Below are positions 6,449 to 13,104 of a stretch of DNA of 15,474 bases, piece by piece. The notes beneath the pieces are model-generated. The model was not told the origin of the DNA. It saw nothing but the letters and a program-made list of their open reading frames with translations, and did not search any database. Location of the stretch: the NCBI GenBank assembly GCA_017745015.1, contig JAGIAF010000048.1, positions 1-15,474 of the forward strand, given 5' to 3'. A program made the translations under genes and the position numbers. Positions within the stretch are counted from its first letter, which is position 1; each line of letters starts with the position of its first letter. The stretch is from Bdellovibrio sp. (GTDB taxonomy: Bacteria; Bdellovibrionota; Bdellovibrionia; Bdellovibrionales; Bdellovibrionaceae).

Positions 6449-6997
6449 CTACAAATTTTTAAGGAAGCTATCCACTTCACGAGGATCCGTAAATCCAATT
6501 ATATTCAAATGCGAATACTCGGGATCTTTCGTCAGATTTTCATACTGCTCTTTACGCAGTCTATAGGTTTGAAATGACCAAAGCAGAATTGAGTCCTTGC
6601 TTAAGAATGTTTTGCGAAATGTTTCTCGATTACCAGACCACAAAATCTCGCGATTTATTATTCTTGTTACCGATCGTTTTAAAACTCTCCACAATACGAG
6701 TCGACGGGAGTAATTTAGCCAAATAAGTGTCGTCGCCCGCTTCCAAGTCATGTCACGGACTTTGCCATAATTGCCATGAACAACCCACCCTTGAGAGTTC
6801 GCCATGGCATTTTCAATACTCTTACGAAACTCAGACTCAGGAGCTTGTGTCCAATTCGGCCCCCAGAATAATGCATCAAGCTCAATATCCTTAAGTCCGA
6901 ACTTAGTCGATAGCTTACGCGCAAACGTACTCTTACCCGCGCCACTCGTTCCGACGATCACTATGCGAGAATTGGAATTCAATTTTTCATAAGACAT
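6449..6997 (-). CDS. P-loop kinase-like ATPase (adenylate kinase/FlaR-like)
   Basis: This 182-residue protein has a Walker A motif, GTSGAGKST (16-24), followed by ELDALFWGPNW, the acceptor-binding region typical of the small P-loop group annotated as adenylate kinase-like or DNA topology modulation protein FlaR. Later features are WVVHGNY (71-77) and a basic helical lid with many Arg and Trp (83-145). Such proteins are probably nucleotide or small-molecule kinases; the substrate is not established. No ribosome site precedes the ATG at 6997, but a good promoter ends 8 bases upstream, so the message may be leaderless. It is followed by the P450 gene 24 bases later, but a functional link with the P450 is unproven. 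Confidence 0.8.
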   Translation of the reverse strand: MSYEKLNSNSRIVIVGTSGAGKSTFARKLSTKFGLKDIELDALFWGPNWTQAPESEFRKSIENAMANSQGWVVHGNYGKVRDMTWKRATTLIWLNYSRRLVLWRVLKRSVTRIINREILWSGNRETFRKTFLSKDSILLWSFQTYRLRKEQYENLTKDPEYSHLNIIGFTDPREVDSFLKNL

Positions 6998-7005
6998 GTG
7001 CAGAA

Positions 7006-7034
7006 ATACTAAGACATACCATTAGCGGTATCAA
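7006..7034 (-). promoter_or_regulatory. Sigma-70-like promoter for a probable leaderless mRNA
   Basis: On the minus strand TTGATA (7029-7034) and TAGTAT (7006-7011) are separated by exactly 17 bases, matching the -35 box in 5 of 6 and the -10 box in 4 of 6 positions. Only 8 bases lie between the -10 box and the ATG at 6997, so transcription would start at or within one or two bases of the start codon. Confidence 0.45.
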
Positions 7035-7106
7035 CGTGTAGGATGAGCAAAGCTCAACGTTACTCGTGGAAATTAAGACGCTGATCGCAACAAAAAGGGA
7101 ACTGTT

Positions 7107-7128
7107 ACCTATTATTTTACCTATTATT
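7107..7128. repeat. Short direct repeat, 10 bp twice
   Basis: ACCTATTATT occurs at 7107-7116 and 7119-7128, separated by TT (period 12), directly beside the inverted-repeat element. It could be a tandem regulator site or a replication-slippage trace. Confidence 0.5.
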
Positions 7129-7253
7129 AAAGCGGTCAAAATGGTTCGTATGCAAGGCGGAGGGTTATCCCCGCAGCGGAGGCGTGCTCCATGCACGTCG
7201 GAGCGAGGAGATGGCCCGACAACGAAGTCAGACGGGCCATTTTCACCGCTTTA
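7128..7253. mobile_element. MITE-like inverted-repeat element flanked by TA
   Basis: The ends AAAGCGGTCAAAATGG (7129-7144) and CCATTTTCACCGCTTT (7237-7252) are inverted copies with 15 of 16 matches. Taken as 7130-7251, the element of about 122 bp is flanked by TA on both sides, as expected for Tc1/mariner or IS630-type insertion. It encodes no protein. The interior folds into three hairpins: 7157-7174 (GCGG-A-GG with CCCCGC), 7183-7197 (CGTGC/GCACG) and 7211-7240 (ATGGCCCG/CGGGCCAT). It is more GC-rich than its surroundings. The right flank supplies the TA of the transketolase stop codon. Other copies in the genome cannot be seen from here; a REP-like repeat or a structured 3' RNA are alternatives. 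Confidence 0.5.
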
Positions 7254-9257
7254 TCTTGCTGCCGCCACGATGGCAGTGGCATCTACTTTATGCTTCTTAT
7301 AAAGATCCAAAGCAGTGTACGCACTTTGGCCGAATTCGCCGTGTACGCCTAAGCTCTTCACTTTAAATTCAACGCCTGCTTGCAATAGAGCGTGGCAAAG
7401 GATTTGACCGAAGCCACCGATCAATTGGTGATCTTCAGTTGTGATCATACGACCTTGAGTTTTTGCCAGAGCTGATTTCAAAGTGTCTACGTCTACGTGA
7501 TTTACGTTCGCGCAGTTAACTACCACCGCACCTGTGCCTTGAGCTTCCAAAGTTTTCGCCGCTTCCAACGCTTGTGGAACCAATGAGCCTGTTGTTGCAA
7601 TCACGACAGACTTAGCTTTGCCAGCTGTTGTATCCATCAAGATTTGCGCTTTTTTCAAATCGTAAGAAGCTCCCGCTACGTAAGTCTTAGGGAAGTTCTC
7701 ACGACCCAAGAAGAAGATCGCGCTGTTTGGAACTTTACCCGCTTTGCGATCTTTTACGAAGTTTTCGATCACAGTGTAAACCATGTAGTCCGCTTCTTCA
7801 GAGCAAGACAAAGAGTAAACATCAACGTGAGGAATAGAAGAAACCATCGCCATGTAGCTAAGAGCCTGGTGAGAAGCACCGTCAGCAGCATCTTGGAAAC
7901 CTGTGTGCGAGAAGATCGCGATGATTGGAGCTTCTGACAAAGCACCCATCGTGATTGGCAACGCACCTTTAGTTACGCCGAATTGTGCGAAAGTATCGAC
8001 AACTGGAACGTAACCCAATTTTGAAAGACCAGCTGCTGTGGAAACCATGTTAGATTCCGCAACACCCACGTCGAAAGAGTCAGCTGGGAATTCTTTTCTG
8101 AAGCCCGCAACACCTGTTGAACCTGGAAGATCTGAAGTCACGCTCAACACTGGGAAACCTGCTTTACGTGCGCGGATCAAGGCAGAAGAAACACCATTTT
8201 GGATTTTCTCGCCAGAGTCTTTAACCGCTTTCGCTTTGATGTCTGCTTCCCATTTGTTTAATTCATCGATCCACTTACCGTAAACCTCTGGCAACGCTTC
8301 GCCATTGTAGATTTCAGACAAGAATGCTGGAAGTTCAGAAGGGCTCTTAAGAGGGAAACCGTGGCCGCCAGAAGCAGACTCAGCAGTTTTCTTCGTACCG
8401 ATACCTTTGATGGTTTTTGCGTGGATTGCTACTGGAACTTTAGGATTGGCTTTCGCTTTTTCCACAGCTTCAACGATTACGTCGTAACATTTTTGAAGGT
8501 TGTTACCTTCAGGCAAAGCCATCACATCCCAACCCAAATCTTTCAACGACGCGAAAGTGTGCGCCATCGAGAATGATTCGTTATCGATACGACCCGAAAG
8601 CTTCGTGTTGTTATCAGAGATGATCATCACGTAAGGACCCATTTTACCAGTCGCTGCCAATCCTGGGATCGCCGCGAAAGATTCACGAGCTTCACCTTCC
8701 ATGCTGGCACCGTCAGAGATCGCAGTGATCGTCACGCGGTTTTTACCAGACAAAGCCTCACCCATTGCCAAACCTTGAGTTTGTGGGAAAGCGGAACCCA
8801 AAGGACCATTGGAAACGAAAACACCTTCAGGGAAGCAGTGAACTTCACCGTGACCCGTCAAACCGCTCTCGATAGAACGGAATTTTTTAAGGCTGTCCAA
8901 AGTAAGACCCGCCATTTGGTAATTAGCTTTCAAAGCATAAAGACCGTTTTCGCAGTGGCCGGCATCATTAACGATATGAAACATTTCAAACCATTGCTTC
9001 TTTTCGCGAGCTGCCACGTCAAAAACGTGACCGTGAAGCGCTGACATCAACTCTGCAAACGCCGCAGGACCGCCGTAGTGAGAAGCTGCGCCTCCCAAAA
9101 CCGCATTCATGTCCATCAAGGACACAAGCGCGCGCGTCGAACGCGGATCAGCGACAGGAATAGTTCTGCCGTCTTTGCTCTTCACAGAGCTTTTGAATTG
9201 AGGTTCTTGAGTCGGATTGCCAGCCAATTTTGATTTGATTTGAATAGGTTCAGTCAT
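7251..9257 (-). CDS. tkt: Transketolase (thiamine diphosphate enzyme)
   Basis: A 668-residue single-chain enzyme that transfers two-carbon ketol units between sugar phosphates in the pentose phosphate pathway, in the cytosol. The N-terminal diphosphate-binding half carries GHCENGLYAL (100-109), LTGHGE (133-138), SDGASMEGE (181-189) and DNN (215-217), the last two making the cofactor/metal motif normally read GDG...NN. The pyrimidine-binding half carries DLPGSTGVAGF, VAESNM with the conserved Glu at 401, and DGASHQ with His463. A C-terminal domain ends at residue 668. Length is typical. Several motifs are non-standard (SDG for GDG, AESNM for REFGM, FSHTGF for THDSIG), so this is a divergent branch and a different ketol substrate is possible. 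ATG 9257 was chosen over ATG 9290 because it leaves room for the divergent add leader. Confidence 0.88.
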   Translation of the reverse strand: MTEPIQIKSKLAGNPTQEPQFKSSVKSKDGRTIPVADPRSTRALVSLMDMNAVLGGAASHYGGPAAFAELMSALHGHVFDVAAREKKQWFEMFHIVNDAGHCENGLYALKANYQMAGLTLDSLKKFRSIESGLTGHGEVHCFPEGVFVSNGPLGSAFPQTQGLAMGEALSGKNRVTITAISDGASMEGEARESFAAIPGLAATGKMGPYVMIISDNNTKLSGRIDNESFSMAHTFASLKDLGWDVMALPEGNNLQKCYDVIVEAVEKAKANPKVPVAIHAKTIKGIGTKKTAESASGGHGFPLKSPSELPAFLSEIYNGEALPEVYGKWIDELNKWEADIKAKAVKDSGEKIQNGVSSALIRARKAGFPVLSVTSDLPGSTGVAGFRKEFPADSFDVGVAESNMVSTAAGLSKLGYVPVVDTFAQFGVTKGALPITMGALSEAPIIAIFSHTGFQDAADGASHQALSYMAMVSSIPHVDVYSLSCSEEADYMVYTVIENFVKDRKAGKVPNSAIFFLGRENFPKTYVAGASYDLKKAQILMDTTAGKAKSVVIATTGSLVPQALEAAKTLEAQGTGAVVVNCANVNHVDVDTLKSALAKTQGRMITTEDHQLIGGFGQILCHALLQAGVEFKVKSLGVHGEFGQSAYTALDLYKKHKVDATAIVAAAR

Positions 9258-9264
9258 GGATAAT
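9235..9264 (+). promoter_or_regulatory. Sigma-70-like promoter for the add operon
   Basis: TTGATT (9235-9240) and GATAAT (9259-9264, 5 of 6 matches) are separated by 18 bases. A start near 9271 gives a leader of about 22 nt with GAGGAA before the add ATG at 9294. The promoter overlaps the transketolase start codon on the opposite strand, so the two may interfere. Confidence 0.5.
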
Positions 9265-9293
9265 GTTGTACTGCCCCTATTGAGGAACATCAA

Positions 9294-10316
9294 ATGCAAA
9301 AGCTCTATGCACACAACATTCGCGATCTTTTAAAGGTGGAACTTCATCGTCACTTGGACTGCTCAGTGCGTTGGAGCACCCTCGTAGAACTTGCACCCCA
9401 AGTGGGCATTGAATTGGCCCCGACTTCCCAAGGGCAAAAGGATCAATTCCTGATCACTGAGCCGATGAAAGATCTGGGCTCTGTGCTCAACAAGTTTTTG
9501 AACGCCCAAAAGGTTTTGGCGAGTGAGGAAATCCTTACGCGCATTGCCTTTGAAGCTTGCGAGGACGCCTTCAACGATGGCGTGCGCCTCTTAGAACTAC
9601 GTTACGCTCCGACGTTCATCGCTGATGGCCATCACAACTTGAATTATGAAATGATTCATCAGGCTTTGCTTAAAGGAGTCAAGCAAGCTCAGAAAATCAT
9701 GCCTATGGCTGTGGGTTTGATCTGTATCGTTCAACGAGTGAAATCATACTCTGTTGCTGAAACCGTCGTGGATTTTGCGATCGACAATAAAGACAGCTTC
9801 ATCGCCTTGGATCTTGCCGACAACGAAGAGGGTTTTGATCCAAAAATCTTCGCTCCCCTTTTTCAAAAAGCAAAAAAAGCGGGCCTGCATATCACCGTTC
9901 ATTCCGGCGAAACTCCCAATGATTTAGCAGCAAGCTGGGTGAAGGACTCCATCGAAATCCTGGGAGCTGAACGTATCGGTCACGGGATTCAAATCATTCG
10001 TGATCCAGAAATGCTAAAGTTTGTGCGTGATCGCAAAATCCCTCTGGAAGTGTGCCCGATCAGTAATTACCTGACTCAAAGTTTTGCAACTTATGAGGAC
10101 CACCCGATTCGCCAGCTAATGAACGCGGGCGTGTTAGTGACGATCAACTCTGATGATCCGGGAATCTTTGCAACAACATTGAGTGACGACTATGAAGTTC
10201 TTCATCGTGTGCACCAGTTTAGCAAAGTCGACTTCCGTCAATGCAACCAAGTGGCCTTCAACGCAAGCTTCATCTCTGAAGATCAGAAAAAACTCGTACG
10301 CGGAGATTTCTTCTAA
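9294..10316 (+). CDS. add: Adenosine deaminase family protein
   Basis: This 340-residue protein has the zinc-dependent amidohydrolase landmarks of adenosine deaminase: ELHRHLD (H18 and H20), HSGE (H203 and catalytic E206), GHG (H230) and SDDP (D287 metal ligand, D288). It should convert adenosine or deoxyadenosine to inosine and ammonia for purine salvage, in the cytosol; no signal peptide is present. The motif HxHLDG reads HRHLDC here, with Cys23 in place of Gly, and related enzymes acting on adenine or other aminopurines share the fold, so substrate is inferred. A GAGGAA ribosome site lies upstream. Its stop codon overlaps the next ATG (TAATG), linking it to the DUF6624-like gene and probably pip. 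Confidence 0.88.
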   Translation: MQKLYAHNIRDLLKVELHRHLDCSVRWSTLVELAPQVGIELAPTSQGQKDQFLITEPMKDLGSVLNKFLNAQKVLASEEILTRIAFEACEDAFNDGVRLLELRYAPTFIADGHHNLNYEMIHQALLKGVKQAQKIMPMAVGLICIVQRVKSYSVAETVVDFAIDNKDSFIALDLADNEEGFDPKIFAPLFQKAKKAGLHITVHSGETPNDLAASWVKDSIEILGAERIGHGIQIIRDPEMLKFVRDRKIPLEVCPISNYLTQSFATYEDHPIRQLMNAGVLVTINSDDPGIFATTLSDDYEVLHRVHQFSKVDFRQCNQVAFNASFISEDQKKLVRGDFF

Positions 10317-10909
10317 TGGCAACAAACTGGAAAGAACTCTCTGAAGAAATCAACCACATGATGCGCGAAGATCAGGTGGTACGCGAAGCCCTGGCTGCAA
10401 CCGGTGAACTCTTCCACGGCTACCACCCCGCCATGGAGAAAGTGCATCTTAAGCACGCGCATCGCTTGGCGGATCTGATCGAAGAACACGGTTTCCCCAC
10501 TTTGGATAAAGTCGATAAAGAAACTTGCATAGCTGCCCTTCGCTTAGTTTTACACGCCATCAGTTGGCCCGATTTCATGCGCGCACAAGAAGTGATCCTA
10601 GTCGATCTCGCCAAAGCCGGCAAAGTTCCTAAAGCTTACGTGGCAATGTTGGTTGATCGCATTCGCTTCTATGAAGGCCGCCGCCAAGTTTACGGCACCA
10701 ACTCTGATTGGGATGAAAATGGCATCTTGCGCGTCACCGATGTGGAAGATGAAACCCACTTGAATGAGCGCCGCGCCACTATGGAACTAAACCCGATTGA
10801 AACTTTAGTAATTACGCCCCTTGATGGTGATTACCACCCGCCAAATCCTCGTAAACGCCAGGAGGAGTTTCTTGAATGGACTCACAAAACGGGATGGCGT
10901 ACAGTTTAG
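10316..10909 (+). CDS. DUF6624-like protein of unknown function
   Basis: The 197-residue protein has no signal peptide or membrane segment and is probably cytosolic. The core, about residues 75-135, has the pattern HAISWPDF, a helix VILVDLAKAGKV, then AYVAMLVDRIRFYEGRRQVYGTN, which fits the DUF6624 family with its conserved (E)GRxQxYGT segment and a His in the preceding helix. No biochemical role is established for the family. Its ATG overlaps the add stop codon by one base, which strongly suggests translational coupling with adenosine deaminase, and pip follows after 26 bases. The Pro-rich C-terminus after residue 155 is less conserved in appearance. The family call rests on motif recognition only. 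Confidence 0.72.
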   Translation: MATNWKELSEEINHMMREDQVVREALAATGELFHGYHPAMEKVHLKHAHRLADLIEEHGFPTLDKVDKETCIAALRLVLHAISWPDFMRAQEVILVDLAKAGKVPKAYVAMLVDRIRFYEGRRQVYGTNSDWDENGILRVTDVEDETHLNERRATMELNPIETLVITPLDGDYHPPNPRKRQEEFLEWTHKTGWRTV

Positions 10910-10935
10910 TCGCATTTTGAAAGGAATCTGTTTTT

Positions 10936-11895
10936 ATGAATCAAGCACGTCGCGATTTTTATCCAGTGATTGAGCCTTACAACAAAGGCTTCTTGAAAGT
11001 CTCTGAAATCCACAATCTTTATTACGAAGAAGTTGGAAATCCCAAAGGTAAACCTGTCGTATTCTTGCACGGAGGACCCGGCGGCGGTATCGCCACGGAT
11101 CACCGCAGATTCTTTGATCCTAAAGTTTATCGCATCATTCTTTTTGACCAACGCGGTTCGGGCCAATCCACTCCATGTGCAGAGCTTCGCGAAAATACGA
11201 CATGGGATCTCGTGAAAGATACCGAACGTATGCGCGAACACTTCGGCATTGATAAATGGGTTGTCTTCGGTGGCAGTTGGGGATCGACTCTGGCATTGGC
11301 TTACGCCATCACTCATCCAGAGCGCGTGAAAGCTTTGGTATTGCGTGGAATCTTCTTGTGCCGTCCTTCAGAGATCAAATGGTTCTATCAGGAAGGCGCT
11401 TCGAACATTTTCCCAGACGTGTGGGATGAATATCTAAAACCAATTCCGGTGAATGAACGTCACGACATGGTGACAGCGTACTACAAACGCCTCACTCACA
11501 CCGACGCCAACGTTCGCTTGGAAGCGGCAAAAGCGTGGAGCAAATGGGAAGCGGCGACGTCTCGCTTGTTCGTTGATAAAGCTTCCATCGAAGAGTTTGA
11601 CGATCCAGATTACGCTTTGAGTTTTGCCCGTATCGAATGCCATTACTTTACAAACAATGCGTTCTTCGAAACGAACAACTGGCTCTTGGAAAACGTAAAT
11701 AAGATCCGCCACATCCCAGGTTTCATCGTTCAAGGTCGCTATGACGTGGTCTGCCCAGCAACTTCCGCTTGGGAACTTCACAAAGTATGGCCCGAAGCCA
11801 AACTTCAGATCATCGACGACGCCGGACACGCAGCCGCTGAACCGGGCACCCGTTCAGCCCTGATCGAGGCTACGGACGCCTGCCGAGAGATGTGA
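10936..11895 (+). CDS. pip: Prolyl aminopeptidase (proline iminopeptidase)
   Basis: This 319-residue alpha/beta hydrolase (peptidase S33 family) removes N-terminal proline from peptides. Landmarks: the oxyanion motif HGGPGGG (45-51), DQRGSGQSTP (71-80), the nucleophile elbow GGSWGS with S114, the family-typical WSKWE (201-205), the acid in GRYDVV (D270) and the base in AGH (H298). No signal peptide, so it acts in the cytosol, finishing the breakdown of imported peptides. AAGGAA lies 9 bases before the ATG. It is third in the add - DUF6624 - pip run; linking purine salvage and peptide use would suit growth on the contents of another cell, but this is inference. Confidence 0.94.
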   Translation: MNQARRDFYPVIEPYNKGFLKVSEIHNLYYEEVGNPKGKPVVFLHGGPGGGIATDHRRFFDPKVYRIILFDQRGSGQSTPCAELRENTTWDLVKDTERMREHFGIDKWVVFGGSWGSTLALAYAITHPERVKALVLRGIFLCRPSEIKWFYQEGASNIFPDVWDEYLKPIPVNERHDMVTAYYKRLTHTDANVRLEAAKAWSKWEAATSRLFVDKASIEEFDDPDYALSFARIECHYFTNNAFFETNNWLLENVNKIRHIPGFIVQGRYDVVCPATSAWELHKVWPEAKLQIIDDAGHAAAEPGTRSALIEATDACREM

Positions 11896-11924
11896 TCCAT
11901 TAGGGCATTAACTATTTGTTTCAA

Positions 11925-11948
11925 GGGGGTGTAAATCTTACATTCCCC
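11925..11948. promoter_or_regulatory. Near-perfect palindrome between pip and the trypsin gene
   Basis: GGGG(G)TGTAA, loop ATC, TTACA(TT)CCCC forms a stem of about 9-10 bp with one small internal mismatch. No T run follows, so it is a poor terminator for pip; its symmetry (TGTAA-ATC-TTACA) also suits a dimeric regulator site upstream of the protease at 12060. Confidence 0.35.
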
Positions 11949-11998
11949 TCGAGCCTAAAATGTTCCGTTGAAAAACTTGCCCTTTAAAACCCCGAGTA

Positions 11999-12017
11999 CT
12001 TAGGGTTATATAGCTCA
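11999..12017 (+). promoter_or_regulatory. Second copy of the shared upstream motif
   Basis: CTTAGGGTTATATAGCTCA ends 42 bases before the TTG start at 12060 and matches the motif at 2794-2813 upstream of the deacetylase. The TATATA within it, with TTAAAA 17 bases upstream (11984-11989), could be a weak sigma-70 promoter. Confidence 0.35.
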
Positions 12018-12059
12018 TCGCATTACGCAACTGCGGGATGCAAAAAACCGGGGGATTCT

Positions 12060-13022
12060 TTGAGCCTTAAGCAGAGATTAATCTTAGGATTGACTACTAC
12101 ACTGACACTCGGCGCCTGCTCGTCAAACTCCAACATCTTCGACAATACTTTGGGTCTCTCAGACTACGCCATTATCGGCGGTAAGGGGCTGACTTCCAAA
12201 GACGACATTTCAAAAAGCATTGTCGGCATTTACATTCACAATAAAGAAACCAAAGACATCGAGATTTGCACCGGCTCTCTTCTGCCTAACAACCTCGTTA
12301 TTACAGCCGCTCACTGCGTGAGTGATTCTGTTGGTGAACTTGATATCGCGTTGATCTTCAACACCAACATGGACATGAAGAACATCAAAATGGAACAAGT
12401 TCGCTACGTCGACAAAAAGTCTATTACGACTTGGTGGGGCGCTGGCGGCCACGAAGAAATCGATACTGGTGACATCGCTTTGTTGCATTTCAACGGTGAC
12501 GTTCCGGCCGGTTACACTCCTGCTACGATTCTTGGTTCCGCGGATGCTTTGCAAGATGGCGCACCCGTTATTCTTGCGGGCTACGGTGTGAATAAAGTCA
12601 GAAAGACCGCTATTGATGAGAATACTTACCCTGATTTGATTAATGCCGTTCAACTGGGTACTGTGGTTTGCGAAAATAATCAGAACCTCGAAAACTGCTA
12701 TGAAATCACAAAGTCAGGCGAAGGCACTCTCCGCCAAGTTGACGTGACTATTGCAAACGCGAAATTCTCTAGCTCTGAAATCACTGTCGATCAAACGAAT
12801 GGCAAAGGCGCTTGCCAAGGTGACTCTGGTGGTCCGGCTTACATCTTGTCTGGCGGTAGGTACTATCTTTGGGGCGTTACAAGTCGCGGTATTGACGACC
12901 AATTCAACGACTGCTCTGTGCGCGCTGCTTACACAAACATTCCCTTCTTTGCGACATGGCTTCGCAGAGCTGCTGCGAAACTTTCGACGTCTTTGACGAA
13001 TCCAAACTTGCTTTCACAGTAG
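12060..13022 (+). CDS. Trypsin-like (S1) serine protease lipoprotein, paralog 1
   Basis: The 320-residue precursor starts at TTG 12060, preceded by GGGGGA 4 bases upstream; the upstream ATG 12038 is out of frame. Residues 1-20 are a lipoprotein signal with lipobox LGAC and C20 lipidated, Ser at +2. A chymotrypsin-fold start IIGG (38-41) follows. The triad is TAAHC (H85), GDIALLHF (D138) and GDSGGP (S256). The residue six before the Ser, which sets primary specificity (189 in chymotrypsin numbering), is Gly250, not the Asp of trypsin, so cleavage after Lys/Arg is not predicted. The residue before IIGG is Ala, not Arg or Lys, so activation would need a non-tryptic cut, or none. It probably sits on the outer membrane. 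A terminator follows, then a paralog. Confidence 0.92.
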   Translation: MSLKQRLILGLTTTLTLGACSSNSNIFDNTLGLSDYAIIGGKGLTSKDDISKSIVGIYIHNKETKDIEICTGSLLPNNLVITAAHCVSDSVGELDIALIFNTNMDMKNIKMEQVRYVDKKSITTWWGAGGHEEIDTGDIALLHFNGDVPAGYTPATILGSADALQDGAPVILAGYGVNKVRKTAIDENTYPDLINAVQLGTVVCENNQNLENCYEITKSGEGTLRQVDVTIANAKFSSSEITVDQTNGKGACQGDSGGPAYILSGGRYYLWGVTSRGIDDQFNDCSVRAAYTNIPFFATWLRRAAAKLSTSLTNPNLLSQ

Positions 13023-13055
13023 TTAAAAAACTATTTATACATTTTTTCAAACTTT

Positions 13056-13086
13056 AAAGGGCTGCTACTCAACTAGCGGCCCTTTT
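13056..13086 (+). terminator. Intrinsic terminator after protease paralog 1
   Basis: AAAGGGCTGCTA (13056-13067) pairs with TAGCGGCCCTTT (13074-13085) around CTCAAC, with one G-U pair, and is followed by T. The stem of 12 bp is GC-rich in its centre. It ends only 18 bases before the next ATG at 13105. Confidence 0.8.
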
Positions 13087-13104
13087 GCTATCTCAGTGCT
13101 CCCT

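Noticed and set aside
7066..7302. Short plus-strand frames across the inverted-repeat element
   Set aside because: They run through the repeat and the end of transketolase, have no ribosome site and give arbitrary basic sequence.
9258..9314. Longer transketolase starts at 9290 or 9314
   Set aside because: They would overlap or abut the add start, add residues unlike the family, and show no better ribosome site.
12038..12070. Ten-codon upstream ORF overlapping the start of protease paralog 1
   Set aside because: ATG 12038 has no ribosome site, and such short frames arise by chance; not enough support for a leader peptide.
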